64,000 nt of DNA from Bacillus sp. HF117_J1_D (GTDB lineage: Bacteria; Bacillota; Bacilli; Bacillales; Bacillaceae_C), in NCBI GenBank assembly GCA_009928435.1, contig JAABNQ010000003.1:1-64000 (forward strand). The letters run 5' to 3'. The notes below the pieces were generated by a model that saw only the letters and a list, made by a program, of their open reading frames with translations, was not told the origin of the DNA and did no database searches. A program made the position numbers and the translations under genes. Below are positions 8,282-17,104 of the stretch, piece by piece. Every line of letters begins with the position of its first letter. The first letter of the stretch is position 1.

Positions 8282-9844
8282 TTACCTTGCCAGTTCCCCT
8301 GCAGCCTTGACTCTGACACGCGTCGCATTTCCAGGCAGGTAAGCAAGTGGAACATCCTCAATATCCACAATGTCGCATGTATTGGGATCGGCTCCTGCCT
8401 CAACGGCTTCATTGACCGCCATTTGCTTTGCCAGCTCCAGAGTTTTTCCCCGTCCAAGCTCATCTAAAGAGAATACTCTTTCGACTTGACCACTCACCTG
8501 AGCAATGGCGGAACCAATGGCGTTGGCAACCCCATGGTTTTTCGGGCGAATGACTTCTGAGGCTCCTTCCAATGTTGCAGGTACAAGTATACTTCCACCG
8601 CCGACCAAAATGACTGGAACAGGACCGGCACTGGTTTTCATACGGTCCACCGCCAATTCCACCATGGAAGTCATTTCCGCATAAATGCTTTCCAGTAATG
8701 CCTGATCCAAGTGACGGACCTTTTCCGGATCTCCAATTTCAGCTTTGCCAAGAGCCACGACGACATCAGTGGTTGTCAACGTATCGCCGCCGAAAACGAG
8801 GGCCTTCTCCGTTAAGCGGTAACCAACGCTGTCTGGACCAACCGTAAATTCTCCATTCTCCCGAATTCGGACAATCGTTCCCCCACCCAGTCCGACAGAA
8901 ACTAAATCCGGCATACGGAAGTTTGTCCGAGCACCTCCAATTTCAACGGCGAGAGACGACTCTCTAGGGAAAGAGCCCACAAGGACTCCGACATCAGTAG
9001 TCGTTCCTCCCACATCGACAACAATCGCATTGTCATGACCGGATAAATAGGACGCACCGCGCAAACTGTTTGTCGGGCCACAGGCAACAGTTAAGATCGG
9101 ATATTTTAATGCATAGTCCACAGACATAAGGGTTCCGTCATTTTGACCTAAAAATACGCGGGCATCGTGGATGCCTTCTTCCCTTAACGCATTGACAAAC
9201 CCGTTAATGGTTGTTTTGGCTACATTCACAACCGAAGCATTTAAAATTGTCGCATTTTCTCGTTCAAGAAGGCCGACACTGCCAATCTCACATGAGAGCG
9301 AAACAGGTAATTCTTCTCCCAATACTTCTTTGATAATCTCAGCCGCTCGTTCCTCATGGCTCCGAGAAACTGGCGAGAACACAGACGTGATGGCAACGGA
9401 ATCAACCTGCCCCTTCACTTCTTCAGCAATACGATACAGCTCTTGTTCATCAAGCGGCATAATTTCCCGCCCGTCAAATTCATGTCCGCCTTGCACAATA
9501 TAAACATATTTTCCTAGCTTTTCTCGTAAATCATCTGGCACTCCTATTAGCGGTTTGACCGCAAGCGTTGCGGGAGCGCCTAAACGAATAATCGCGATTG
9601 AATTTAATCTTTTCCTTTCGACAATAGCATTCGTTGCATGAGTGGTCCCAAGCATAGCATACTTAATGTCCGAAAGCGGAATATTAGAAGAATTGATGAC
9701 TTCCTTCATCGCCTTGTAAATTCCCGAACTGACGTCCTCTGTTGTCGGTGTTTTCGTTTCTGCGATGACATTGAAATCCTCATCCAAAATAACGGCATCC
9801 GTATTCGTCCCGCCAACATCAATTCCTATTCGATAAATGCCCAT
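8282..9844 (-). CDS. hydantoinase/oxoprolinase family protein (HyuA type)
   Basis: A 520-residue ASKHA-fold ATPase subunit of the hydantoinase A/oxoprolinase family, whose members hydrolyse cyclic amides such as hydantoins, 5-oxoproline or related rings with ATP. Two phosphate-binding motifs are visible: GIDVGGTNTDAVI near the N terminus and VVDVGGTTTDVGVL near residue 280, with GLGGGT further on. It is shorter than fused oxoprolinases, as for the HyuA-N plus HyuA architecture. It overlaps the DUF917 gene by one base (TAATG), so the two are probably translationally coupled and act together. No HyuB-type partner is present. The substrate is unknown. Confidence 0.85.
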   Translation of the reverse strand: MGIYRIGIDVGGTNTDAVILDEDFNVIAETKTPTTEDVSSGIYKAMKEVINSSNIPLSDIKYAMLGTTHATNAIVERKRLNSIAIIRLGAPATLAVKPLIGVPDDLREKLGKYVYIVQGGHEFDGREIMPLDEQELYRIAEEVKGQVDSVAITSVFSPVSRSHEERAAEIIKEVLGEELPVSLSCEIGSVGLLERENATILNASVVNVAKTTINGFVNALREEGIHDARVFLGQNDGTLMSVDYALKYPILTVACGPTNSLRGASYLSGHDNAIVVDVGGTTTDVGVLVGSFPRESSLAVEIGGARTNFRMPDLVSVGLGGGTIVRIRENGEFTVGPDSVGYRLTEKALVFGGDTLTTTDVVVALGKAEIGDPEKVRHLDQALLESIYAEMTSMVELAVDRMKTSAGPVPVILVGGGSILVPATLEGASEVIRPKNHGVANAIGSAIAQVSGQVERVFSLDELGRGKTLELAKQMAVNEAVEAGADPNTCDIVDIEDVPLAYLPGNATRVRVKAAGELAR

Positions 9845-10938
9845 TATTGTCCAGCTCCTTCTACCATTAACTTCTCAACGGGAACATAATCCACATCGTA
9901 ACCGAAATAAGCTGGGCCGCATGTATCAATCCCTTTTTTCGTTCTCCATTTCGGATCACACGGTATACCAATAACAACACAGCGAGCTCCATATCTTAAT
10001 CCTTCCGTAGTGATTGGAAGTCCAGTCTCCGCATCCAACACCGCAATTAAATCAGGTGTTACACATAACAGGCGATCTTTCGTTTTTGCGATCAAATGCT
10101 CATTTTGGAACCGAAGTTCAAGAGCTTCACCTTTATAATCCGCCAAGCCTTCGATGGCAGCCATTCCCCTTGTAAAACCAGTCTCTGTTTTACGATTAAT
10201 ATCTGTTACTTTTCCCTGAAACAGTTCAAACCCCTTTGTCAGTTCGAGCACTTTCTCGATTGGATCATAGCCCCCAGCTTTGGCAAGGCGAATGGAGCGG
10301 CCTATCTCTTCTTCCAACTGTAAAATATTATGGATGCCGCTTTCCTTTACATTTTTTCCTCTCATAGGATAAATGGCCATCATAACAGACCCACCCATTT
10401 GAATCGTAGCGTTTCTTGCGATTCTTTCAGCCCATAAATTATCAATTGTATTCAGCAAAGAAGCATTTCCTTTTTCATCAGCAATGACCATAGGGGTTGC
10501 TGAAACTCCATCCAAATAAAAGGTAGTCATTTGTAATTCCGGAAAAGCTCGTCCCATTCCATCAACATCTACGACTGGCAATTTCAATGTAGCTGCGAGT
10601 GCCAAAGGGAGCATGGAGTTAATGCCTCCGGCTTCTATCGGAATGGTAGCAACAATTTTTTCCCCAAGATAAGATTCAAGCGTTTTAAACGTTGCCAATG
10701 CCTCTGTACCGCCTGGAGCTTTTTCCACCATCACTGTCGGCGCTCCCATCATGCCCGTCGGCACAATTAAATCATCATCGCCAATTTCGTCTATAGAAAG
10801 AAGTTTAATCGGTCCATTTTCTTCCACTGCCTGTAAAGCCATCAACTTTCCAATATGAGGATCACCGCCCCCTCCAGTTCCGAGCAACGCTGCACCAACA
10901 GCAATATCCTCAATCTCTTCTTTTCCGATAAACCTCAT
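9844..10938 (-). CDS. DUF917 family protein
   Basis: A 364-residue cytoplasmic protein of the DUF917 family, often encoded beside HyuA-type hydantoinases. The glycine-rich start GAALLGTGGGGDPHIG and the central LPVVDVDGMGRAFPELQMT are typical. The ATG at 10938 has GAGGG upstream. Its stop overlaps the start of the HyuA-type gene. By context it is a partner or second subunit in ring-opening or amide metabolism, but the family's chemistry is not established. Confidence 0.85.
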   Translation of the reverse strand: MRFIGKEEIEDIAVGAALLGTGGGGDPHIGKLMALQAVEENGPIKLLSIDEIGDDDLIVPTGMMGAPTVMVEKAPGGTEALATFKTLESYLGEKIVATIPIEAGGINSMLPLALAATLKLPVVDVDGMGRAFPELQMTTFYLDGVSATPMVIADEKGNASLLNTIDNLWAERIARNATIQMGGSVMMAIYPMRGKNVKESGIHNILQLEEEIGRSIRLAKAGGYDPIEKVLELTKGFELFQGKVTDINRKTETGFTRGMAAIEGLADYKGEALELRFQNEHLIAKTKDRLLCVTPDLIAVLDAETGLPITTEGLRYGARCVVIGIPCDPKWRTKKGIDTCGPAYFGYDVDYVPVEKLMVEGAGQ

Positions 10939-11036
10939 ATGTTGATCCCTCTTTTTTAGTTTTTTCAGACTCCCGTGCAGAGAATCCGTCTCATACCCTT
11001 GTGGAGTTAAAAGGACAACCTGTCCAAATCATCAGA

Positions 11037-12365
11037 TTATTTATAAGTTTTCACTTCACCATACGTTATTTTTTTACCACGATGGACAATCACGCTTAGC
11101 AACCAATACAGGAAGCCGCCTGCAACAAGTGAGTTGACAGAAGGTATCCCCCAATGAATGGTCAAACCAATGATAATAGATGCGACCCAAGCGATCAGTG
11201 TGATTGGATTCCATGCCTCATACGTTTCCGGCAATACACCTTTTTCACGAGATTCCTTTAATTCTTTCGCATAGCGCTTAACAATGAAGTACTCCACTGT
11301 CATAATGCCTCCTACAGGCGGCAGTGCTACACCTAGCAATACTAGGAAGCTTTCGAACGCTCCTAAAATGCCGAGCACAGAAAACAGTGTACCAATCAAG
11401 CCGAGAATGATTGTAATGAGCGTCCTATTTACCCGCTTACCAAAGCCGAGATCAATCAAATTGACGACACCGAGAGAAGAAGAGTATAAATTCCAGTCAT
11501 TAATTTTCAATGTAGCCGTAATTAATATGATCGTACCAATAATACCGCTCGTACCCATAACGATTGAAATGACATCGGATGTCTTTGCTGCATGAGCAAG
11601 AAGCACACCTACCAAACCAATAATATATTCCCCAAAGGTAATCCCAATGACGGTTTGTTTAATTACGTCACCAACAGAACGGTTAAAGCGGCTCATATCA
11701 GGTGTAATGATGGCACCAGCGATAAATCCACCCGCAACCATACTCGCACCGACAGCCAGAGGAATTTCAGGGCCTGGCACCGGCAAAGCAATCAGCTCTC
11801 CGAATGAAAACTGTGTCAATACGTTACTGATTGAATAAAAAACAACAAGTAAGAACAATGGAACTGTCACATATGCAGTAAAGCCCAAAGACAAAATACC
11901 GAACAATACAATCAGCGTGACGGACACCCCTGTAACAATCGACCAAAGCCAGACTGGACCGCCTACAATTTGATGGATTCCGTTGGCAAATACCTCGTTT
12001 TGAATTCCAAACCATCCAATCATAGAGATAGCGATCACTAGACTCAACAAGAAAGATCCTAGTTTACCAAAGCCCGCCCATCGAACTAATAACGTGGTAC
12101 TTAGCCCTTCTCTCATACCGGCAATTCCCACAAAAATGGACACGACTTCCAAAATGACCGCTCCTAATGTAATAGCCCAAAAAGCAGTCCAAAAATCCAT
12201 CCCATAACCAAGTGCAGCACCAAGCAGAAATTGGGAGAGAGCAGAGATTTGTCCGAATCGCATTGTTGCAATCCCAAACCAGTGTTTTCTCTCACTTTTT
12301 GGAACCCGGGATAATGCATAATCATCATATTTTTCTCCGATAGTTACTTCTTCTTCCTTCTTCAC
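11037..12365 (-). CDS. NCS1-family cytosine/purine-type permease
   Basis: A 442-residue polytopic membrane transporter of the NCS1 (cytosine, purine, hydantoin) family with about 12 hydrophobic helices. The entry motif YALSRVPKSERKHWF and the ITPDMSRF stretch match the family. The GTG at 12365 is preferred, with GGTGGAG 6 nt upstream; an upstream GTG at 12377 lies inside that ribosome site. Its place between a carbon-nitrogen hydrolase and the DUF917/HyuA pair suggests it imports the substrate, likely a nucleobase-like or cyclic ureide or amide compound (inference). Confidence 0.85.
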   Translation of the reverse strand: MKKEEEVTIGEKYDDYALSRVPKSERKHWFGIATMRFGQISALSQFLLGAALGYGMDFWTAFWAITLGAVILEVVSIFVGIAGMREGLSTTLLVRWAGFGKLGSFLLSLVIAISMIGWFGIQNEVFANGIHQIVGGPVWLWSIVTGVSVTLIVLFGILSLGFTAYVTVPLFLLVVFYSISNVLTQFSFGELIALPVPGPEIPLAVGASMVAGGFIAGAIITPDMSRFNRSVGDVIKQTVIGITFGEYIIGLVGVLLAHAAKTSDVISIVMGTSGIIGTIILITATLKINDWNLYSSSLGVVNLIDLGFGKRVNRTLITIILGLIGTLFSVLGILGAFESFLVLLGVALPPVGGIMTVEYFIVKRYAKELKESREKGVLPETYEAWNPITLIAWVASIIIGLTIHWGIPSVNSLVAGGFLYWLLSVIVHRGKKITYGEVKTYK

Positions 12366-12386
12366 ACCTTTCTCCACCCTTCTTTT

Positions 12387-13193
12387 TTAGTTGTAAATAT
12401 CAGGCTTTCTATCCCGCAAATAAGAAATTTGGGTTCTAAATGTATTAATTTCATCCAAATCAATTGTTACTACCTCTACAGCCTCCTCGCCATCAGGAAG
12501 CTGTGCGATCACTTGTCCTCTTGGATTACACACTTTACTTCCACCAAATAAATATAAATCCCCTTCGCGCCCGAAACGGTTTACACCGATCGTGAAAAAG
12601 ATATTCTCCAATGCACGCTGAGGGACATTTAATTCCCACATATCCTTATCTTGAACTCTCCATGCTGACGGCATAAACACAAACTCGGCACCATTCAGGC
12701 ATAAAGAGCGACAAGCTTCAGGAAAACCAATATCATAACAAATGGCGATTCCGAATCTTCCGTATTTTGTATCAAAAATAGGGTAATCCGATCCTTCTTT
12801 AAAATACAGCCTTTCCTTCGCCCATAAATGTGTCTTGGCAAAGCTTCCAAGCAAATTTCCTTCATCATCAAAAACGAGAGCTGAATTATATAAAATCCCT
12901 TCCAAATCCCGCTTTTCTCCAAAAGGAGCAATCACGTACACTTTATTTTCCCGGGCTGCTTCCGCCATCTTTTCCACAGTATAGTCATAGAAGTGAAGTG
13001 CCAATAAGCTTATATCGTCTCCAAGCAGGTCAAAATTATAGCCTGTGGAAAAAAGCTCAGGTAGACAAACAATGTTGGCTCCCTTTTCAGCCGCCAGCTT
13101 GATTTTCCCAGCTGCTTTTTTTACATTGAGCTCAACGTCACCGAGCTTACTGTCAAACTGGATGATACCGATATTGACTCTCCTGTTGTTCAC
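12387..13193 (-). CDS. carbon-nitrogen hydrolase (nitrilase superfamily)
   Basis: A 268-residue amidase-type enzyme. The complete Glu-Lys-Cys triad is visible: LPELFSTGYN, FAKTHLW and AICYDIGFPEA. The family hydrolyses amides or N-carbamoyl groups. The GTG at 13193 is chosen because AGGAG lies 10 nt upstream; a frame extending to 13232 has only a TTG without a ribosome site. It follows the DUF1177 gene by 16 nt and precedes the permease by about 20 nt. In a hydantoin-like pathway it could remove the carbamoyl group after ring opening (inference). Confidence 0.85.
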   Translation of the reverse strand: MNNRRVNIGIIQFDSKLGDVELNVKKAAGKIKLAAEKGANIVCLPELFSTGYNFDLLGDDISLLALHFYDYTVEKMAEAARENKVYVIAPFGEKRDLEGILYNSALVFDDEGNLLGSFAKTHLWAKERLYFKEGSDYPIFDTKYGRFGIAICYDIGFPEACRSLCLNGAEFVFMPSAWRVQDKDMWELNVPQRALENIFFTIGVNRFGREGDLYLFGGSKVCNPRGQVIAQLPDGEEAVEVVTIDLDEINTFRTQISYLRDRKPDIYN

Positions 13194-13209
13194 TTTTTTC
13201 AGGCTCCTT

Positions 13210-14157
13210 TCAACTTGTTTGAGATCCACCAAGAGTCTGCAGTTTTTTCATTGAACCATATAATTCTTTCAGCTTTACAAACTCGTCCTTATTATAAAAT
13301 TCGCATTTTCCTCGCGTATATTCTTTAGCAACCTCGATGGCAAAACGAACTGCCTCAGCGATATCAACCTCGCGACTCGCTCCTGTTCCACATCCCGGCA
13401 CTGCCGATTTAGCTGTTATGGCTACTCCGACCACTGGGACATCCGTCGTCACAGAGGGTTGTAAAATACTGTTTAAATGGTATAGTCCGTTCCCGTATGG
13501 AGTAATATCCTGCATTGTCACGCCAAAGGTTACCGGAAAATCGCCCGTGGTCATTTCTATGATTCGCAGAAGATCATCGCTAAAGCGCAATATATAACCT
13601 TCTTTTACAGTAGGAGAAATGGCGATTCCCAAATGGTTTACGATTTTATTTCCTTTGGTTGTATCAATCGATAGAATCGCTTCCATTTCCTCGAGTACTT
13701 CATGACGATTCATCTCCATCATGTCAACGGGTGCGCCCATGAAATCAACCGGTTCATGCGGTTCAATCGGAGCATCAGGACAAATATGTGTCGTTACATA
13801 CACATCCCCAGGAAGACGGTCCCCAGTCGAAGCCATATTCACTAGTTTGAATGCAGCAGTAATGGCAGCAATTCCACCATCCCCGTCAGAAACGGATCCA
13901 ATCCTAGATGGACGTGCTCCAAGTCCCCCAAGTCTCCCAATAATCCCCATTGTTGGCGCTGATCCTCCATCACTTTTTCCATTAGTTCCTTTGATTAAAA
14001 TTTTGATAAAATCAGTCACAGCCCCGGTCGCTCCGACAACGGTTTCATAAGATGATTCACAATGCGGCAAACCTTTAAAAATATTAACAACCTTTTGCCC
14101 ATTTATATATGCTTCATCCAGCAGCTCCATCATTTCCATCGTATATTTCAAAGACAT
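13210..14157 (-). CDS. DUF1177 family protein
   Basis: A 315-residue protein of the DUF1177 family, recognised from the Gly-rich SDGDGGIAAITAAFKLV region, CPDAPIEPHEPVDFMGAPVD and the C-terminal VPGCGTGASREVDIAEAVRFA. The ATG at 14157 has GGAGGA 9 nt upstream. It is the first gene of the five-gene catabolic operon. Biochemical function is not established. The acidic and His motifs could bind metal, and it may be an amidase-like or isomerase-like step. Confidence 0.8.
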   Translation of the reverse strand: MSLKYTMEMMELLDEAYINGQKVVNIFKGLPHCESSYETVVGATGAVTDFIKILIKGTNGKSDGGSAPTMGIIGRLGGLGARPSRIGSVSDGDGGIAAITAAFKLVNMASTGDRLPGDVYVTTHICPDAPIEPHEPVDFMGAPVDMMEMNRHEVLEEMEAILSIDTTKGNKIVNHLGIAISPTVKEGYILRFSDDLLRIIEMTTGDFPVTFGVTMQDITPYGNGLYHLNSILQPSVTTDVPVVGVAITAKSAVPGCGTGASREVDIAEAVRFAIEVAKEYTRGKCEFYNKDEFVKLKELYGSMKKLQTLGGSQTS

Positions 14158-14288
14158 CAGACATCTTCCTCCATCTAAATATTCTGTCTATTTATGAGCT
14201 ATGTAAAAAAATTATAAATTTTAGGGAGTGTGCTGTATATGAGCAAAGTGGGAAGACATGAACACGTTTCGCTTCCCATCATGTGCAT

Positions 14289-14323
14289 AAAAAAAAGAAT
14301 CAACAAGCCTATTACTCGTTGAC
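14289..14323 (-). terminator. terminator of the PucR-type gene
   Basis: TCAAC-AAG (14300-14307) pairs with CTC-GTTGA (14315-14322), and the leftward transcript continues into eight U residues (14289-14296). The stop codon of the regulator gene is inside the loop. Confidence 0.6.
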
Positions 14324-15883
14324 CCTTTTAATTTTCAGACAGAATTGCAACATAAATATATGGTTGGAGTTATCCAAATCCATGTTCAAAAGCGACTTTA
14401 TCTTTACCAAACGATTTGTCATCGTTCTCCGATGAATATATAATTTTTCAGCTGCTCTGGACGCATTTCCATTTTCTTGTAGATACATGATCAGCGTTTC
14501 CATCAGCTCCGGATCCCCCTCGTTTTCAAGCGGTCCAAGTATTTGTTGAGCGTATTCCCTTGCTGAGGAATCCTGGCTTAATTTGACAAAAAATTCGTAA
14601 ATACCCAGTTGATAATAGGAATATATTTTATTGTCGGGATAATATTCACGACCGAAATCCATCATATTTGTAACGGCCTTCACTTTTGCATCCAATTCAT
14701 TAAAATGGTGGAAAACCGGGCTGATTCCTACATATGTGTCAGGCACAGGGAAATGGTCAGTAATGTTGGATACTTCTTCTACTAACTCCTCCATCGACCG
14801 TAATTCCGAGAGAATCAGGAGAACATACATTTCTTCTTTTTCAAAAATAAAAGATTGCTCCACATTTGGTATCTGGTCTAGCAAGTCCAACCATTTTTTT
14901 TGAAGCATACAATCATAATCAACAACCCTGGAGGCTCCTAAAGGGAGTTTTTGATTTTCCTTAAAATAAAGAATGACTTTTGCTTTTAGATTGGAATGAT
15001 TGGAAATGGCTCTTTTGAAGTCATCCACTCGCGACATGCAATGCTTTTGCATTTCAACCAACTCGGACATGACTGTTTCGTATAGTTTATGCTGAATCGC
15101 TTCGATGGATTTTTTACTCAATGAATTCATCAAGGTCTGGTTATGAAATGGCACATGGATAAAAGCAAATATTTCCTGCCGTGTATAGAGCGGGATGATC
15201 AACCTACTCAACTTTCCCGGTAAGTATATGTAGAAATGACCATCCTTCAAGATACGATCATTCCATCTCCTTAGGTTATCTTGATACTCAGAATGAGTTG
15301 GCGGGGAAAAAACAAGACCTGTCTTTCTCCACGGATCCCGATAGAACCGACCACTTGAATATAATAGAAGCCCCTGCACGTCTTCTATATAAACTGCTCC
15401 ACCGTTCAAATTCTCGGATAAAAACTCCAACGCTTCCTCTACACTATTAAATTTCATGTCCTTAAATGAATGAAGAGCATTGTTATCTGCAGAGGCATCT
15501 TCTCCTTGGCGCAGTAATCCATAAAGCGGTGTAAGCAGATCAATGTAAGCGACCCATTTGGGAATTGTAATGATTGGAAAATTATGTCGATCAGCCAACT
15601 GGAGCAATTCATTTGGCAGTTTTTCAACAAATCTCCCGACTTTAATCACTATTCCAGCAGCCTTTTTTTCAATTAAACCCGAGATAATGTCCAACCGCCT
15701 CTCCGGGTTATCCTTTACTGAGTAAAAATTAGTAATAACAAGGAGCCCTTCTGTAGCCCATTCCTCTACTTCAGGAACTTCCATTACTTCGATAAAGCGA
15801 ACTTCCTGCTCTAAACCCTGGTTCCCTGCTAACAGGCTACCATCTAATGCTTGTGCAATTTCCAATACATCCCATACTTTCAC
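14312..15883 (-). CDS. PucR-family transcriptional regulator
   Basis: A 523-residue regulator. The N-terminal PucR ligand-binding domain (VWDVLEIAQALDGSLLAG…) occupies about 1-130, a middle GGDEF-like/CdaR region follows, and the C-terminal PucR-type helix-turn-helix contains LYIHRRTMTNRLVKIKSLL. The GTG at 15883 is the best start: AAAGGAG lies 7 nt upstream and the protein then begins exactly at the domain edge. It is upstream of, and in line with, the DUF1177-to-HyuA operon and probably activates it in response to the substrate or a purine-like signal (inference). Confidence 0.85.
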   Translation of the reverse strand: MKVWDVLEIAQALDGSLLAGNQGLEQEVRFIEVMEVPEVEEWATEGLLVITNFYSVKDNPERRLDIISGLIEKKAAGIVIKVGRFVEKLPNELLQLADRHNFPIITIPKWVAYIDLLTPLYGLLRQGEDASADNNALHSFKDMKFNSVEEALEFLSENLNGGAVYIEDVQGLLLYSSGRFYRDPWRKTGLVFSPPTHSEYQDNLRRWNDRILKDGHFYIYLPGKLSRLIIPLYTRQEIFAFIHVPFHNQTLMNSLSKKSIEAIQHKLYETVMSELVEMQKHCMSRVDDFKRAISNHSNLKAKVILYFKENQKLPLGASRVVDYDCMLQKKWLDLLDQIPNVEQSFIFEKEEMYVLLILSELRSMEELVEEVSNITDHFPVPDTYVGISPVFHHFNELDAKVKAVTNMMDFGREYYPDNKIYSYYQLGIYEFFVKLSQDSSAREYAQQILGPLENEGDPELMETLIMYLQENGNASRAAEKLYIHRRTMTNRLVKIKSLLNMDLDNSNHIFMLQFCLKIKRVNE

Positions 15884-16357
15884 CGCAATTCTCCTTTTCA
15901 TTACTGTGTCCACCATTATACAAAATCTAAACAAAAGCCGTTTCATCTACACGATTGAAGTCACGAGGATTTCGGTTGAATGATAGATAAATCACTCTCG
16001 ATCACAAATTCATTGTTATCAATGGGGAGCAGCTGTTGGTTTTATTATTTATTATGTCCAAGCCGCGCTCAAAAGTGAAACCCCTTTTACGATTTCAAAT
16101 GAGGCAAGGTCGAGTAGATTTTAATATATGACCAATATTTAGAAGCATTTGAGGTTAACGAAATACGCTGCTCATTTGTTTGAATATCGCCTTTTTCACT
16201 TCTCCGTCATGTAAAAAAGATTAAAATTGTATCTTTTAACATGTCAATGCTCGCATTACGATAATATATAAAGTCCATGAATGGAACAAATCACACTTAA
16301 AGTACAGCCAAACATTTCGAAAAAAACAAGCTATATTTTGATGAAAGGGGAATGGAT
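15884..16357. other. divergent intergenic region
   Basis: A 474-bp region between the PucR-type gene and the PaiB-like gene. It must hold both promoters. A small dyad CATTG-TTAT-CAATG occurs near 16008-16021. I see no clear sigma-54 promoter or gene. Confidence 0.3.
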
Positions 16358-16972
16358 ATGTACATACCTAAGCATTTCAAAATGACCGACAACGAAGAGG
16401 TATTCGAGGTAATGAGAAAACATAGCTTTGCCACAATGTTTTCCATGCACCAAGGCATGCCTTTTGCTACACATCTGCCTTTAATATTGAGTGAAGATGG
16501 CAGTCATTTGTCAGGGCATTTCGCCCGACAGAATCCACAATGGACAGACATTGAAAATCAAACGGTATTGGCGGTGTTCCATGGTCCTCATAGCTATATT
16601 TCTCCAGCTTGGTACGAAACAAACCAAACTGTTCCTACTTGGAATTACGTCGCAGTTCATGTATATGGTGAGATGAAGCTAATTGATAATGAAAAGGAAA
16701 TAATGTCTGATTTTCGTCAAATGATAGATATATATGAAACAAAAGAGGGACGCTATCAAATGGAAGATGTAGATCCCAACATCATTTCCAATTTGAATAA
16801 AGGCGTCCAAGCGTTTAAAATCCATATTTCAAATATTGAAGGAAAAGCAAAATTAAGTCAAAATCATTCATCCGAAAGGCAAAATCGAGTGATTTCTCAA
16901 TTGACCAAAGGAAGTAGCGAAAACGACCAGCAAATTGCTGAATTAATGAAAAAGAACCAATACACTAAATAG
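16358..16972 (+). CDS. paiB: PaiB-like FMN-binding negative regulator
   Basis: A 204-residue protein of the PaiB/FMN-binding split-barrel family (MYIPKHFKMTDNEEVFEVMRKHSFATMFS…). PaiB of Bacillus subtilis is linked to repression of protease and sporulation genes, and its partner PaiA is a polyamine acetyltransferase. The ATG at 16358 is preferred over 16352 because AAAGGGG is 7 nt upstream. The gene stands alone here, without paiA. A bidirectional terminator follows. The family call is firm; the regulatory role is by analogy. Confidence 0.8.
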   Translation: MYIPKHFKMTDNEEVFEVMRKHSFATMFSMHQGMPFATHLPLILSEDGSHLSGHFARQNPQWTDIENQTVLAVFHGPHSYISPAWYETNQTVPTWNYVAVHVYGEMKLIDNEKEIMSDFRQMIDIYETKEGRYQMEDVDPNIISNLNKGVQAFKIHISNIEGKAKLSQNHSSERQNRVISQLTKGSSENDQQIAELMKKNQYTK

Positions 16973-17048
16973 ACTTATTTCTTATTGATTGGGTACCTTT
17001 GATATATTTTGACACATTCTGTGTGCGCTGTTTTATAGGTGAGGATAC

Positions 17049-17090
17049 AGAAAGACTGGCAAAACCCTTTTGAGGGCAGCCAGTCTTTCT
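17049..17090. terminator. bidirectional terminator
   Basis: AGAAAGACTGGC (17049-17060) pairs with GCCAGTCTTTCT (17079-17090). It separates the convergent PaiB-like gene and the solute-binding protein gene. Confidence 0.7.
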
Positions 17091-17104
17091 AAGTCTATAC
17101 TTGA

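Noticed and set aside
9171..9503. 110-aa plus-strand ORF within the HyuA-type gene, and similar ORFs opposite other long genes
   Set aside because: These are shadow frames of well-supported genes, with low-complexity Ser-rich translations and no ribosome sites.
12387..13232. Upstream start of the carbon-nitrogen hydrolase overlapping the DUF1177 gene
   Set aside because: The TTG at 13232 lacks a ribosome site. GTG 13193 has AGGAG at proper spacing and begins the conserved domain.
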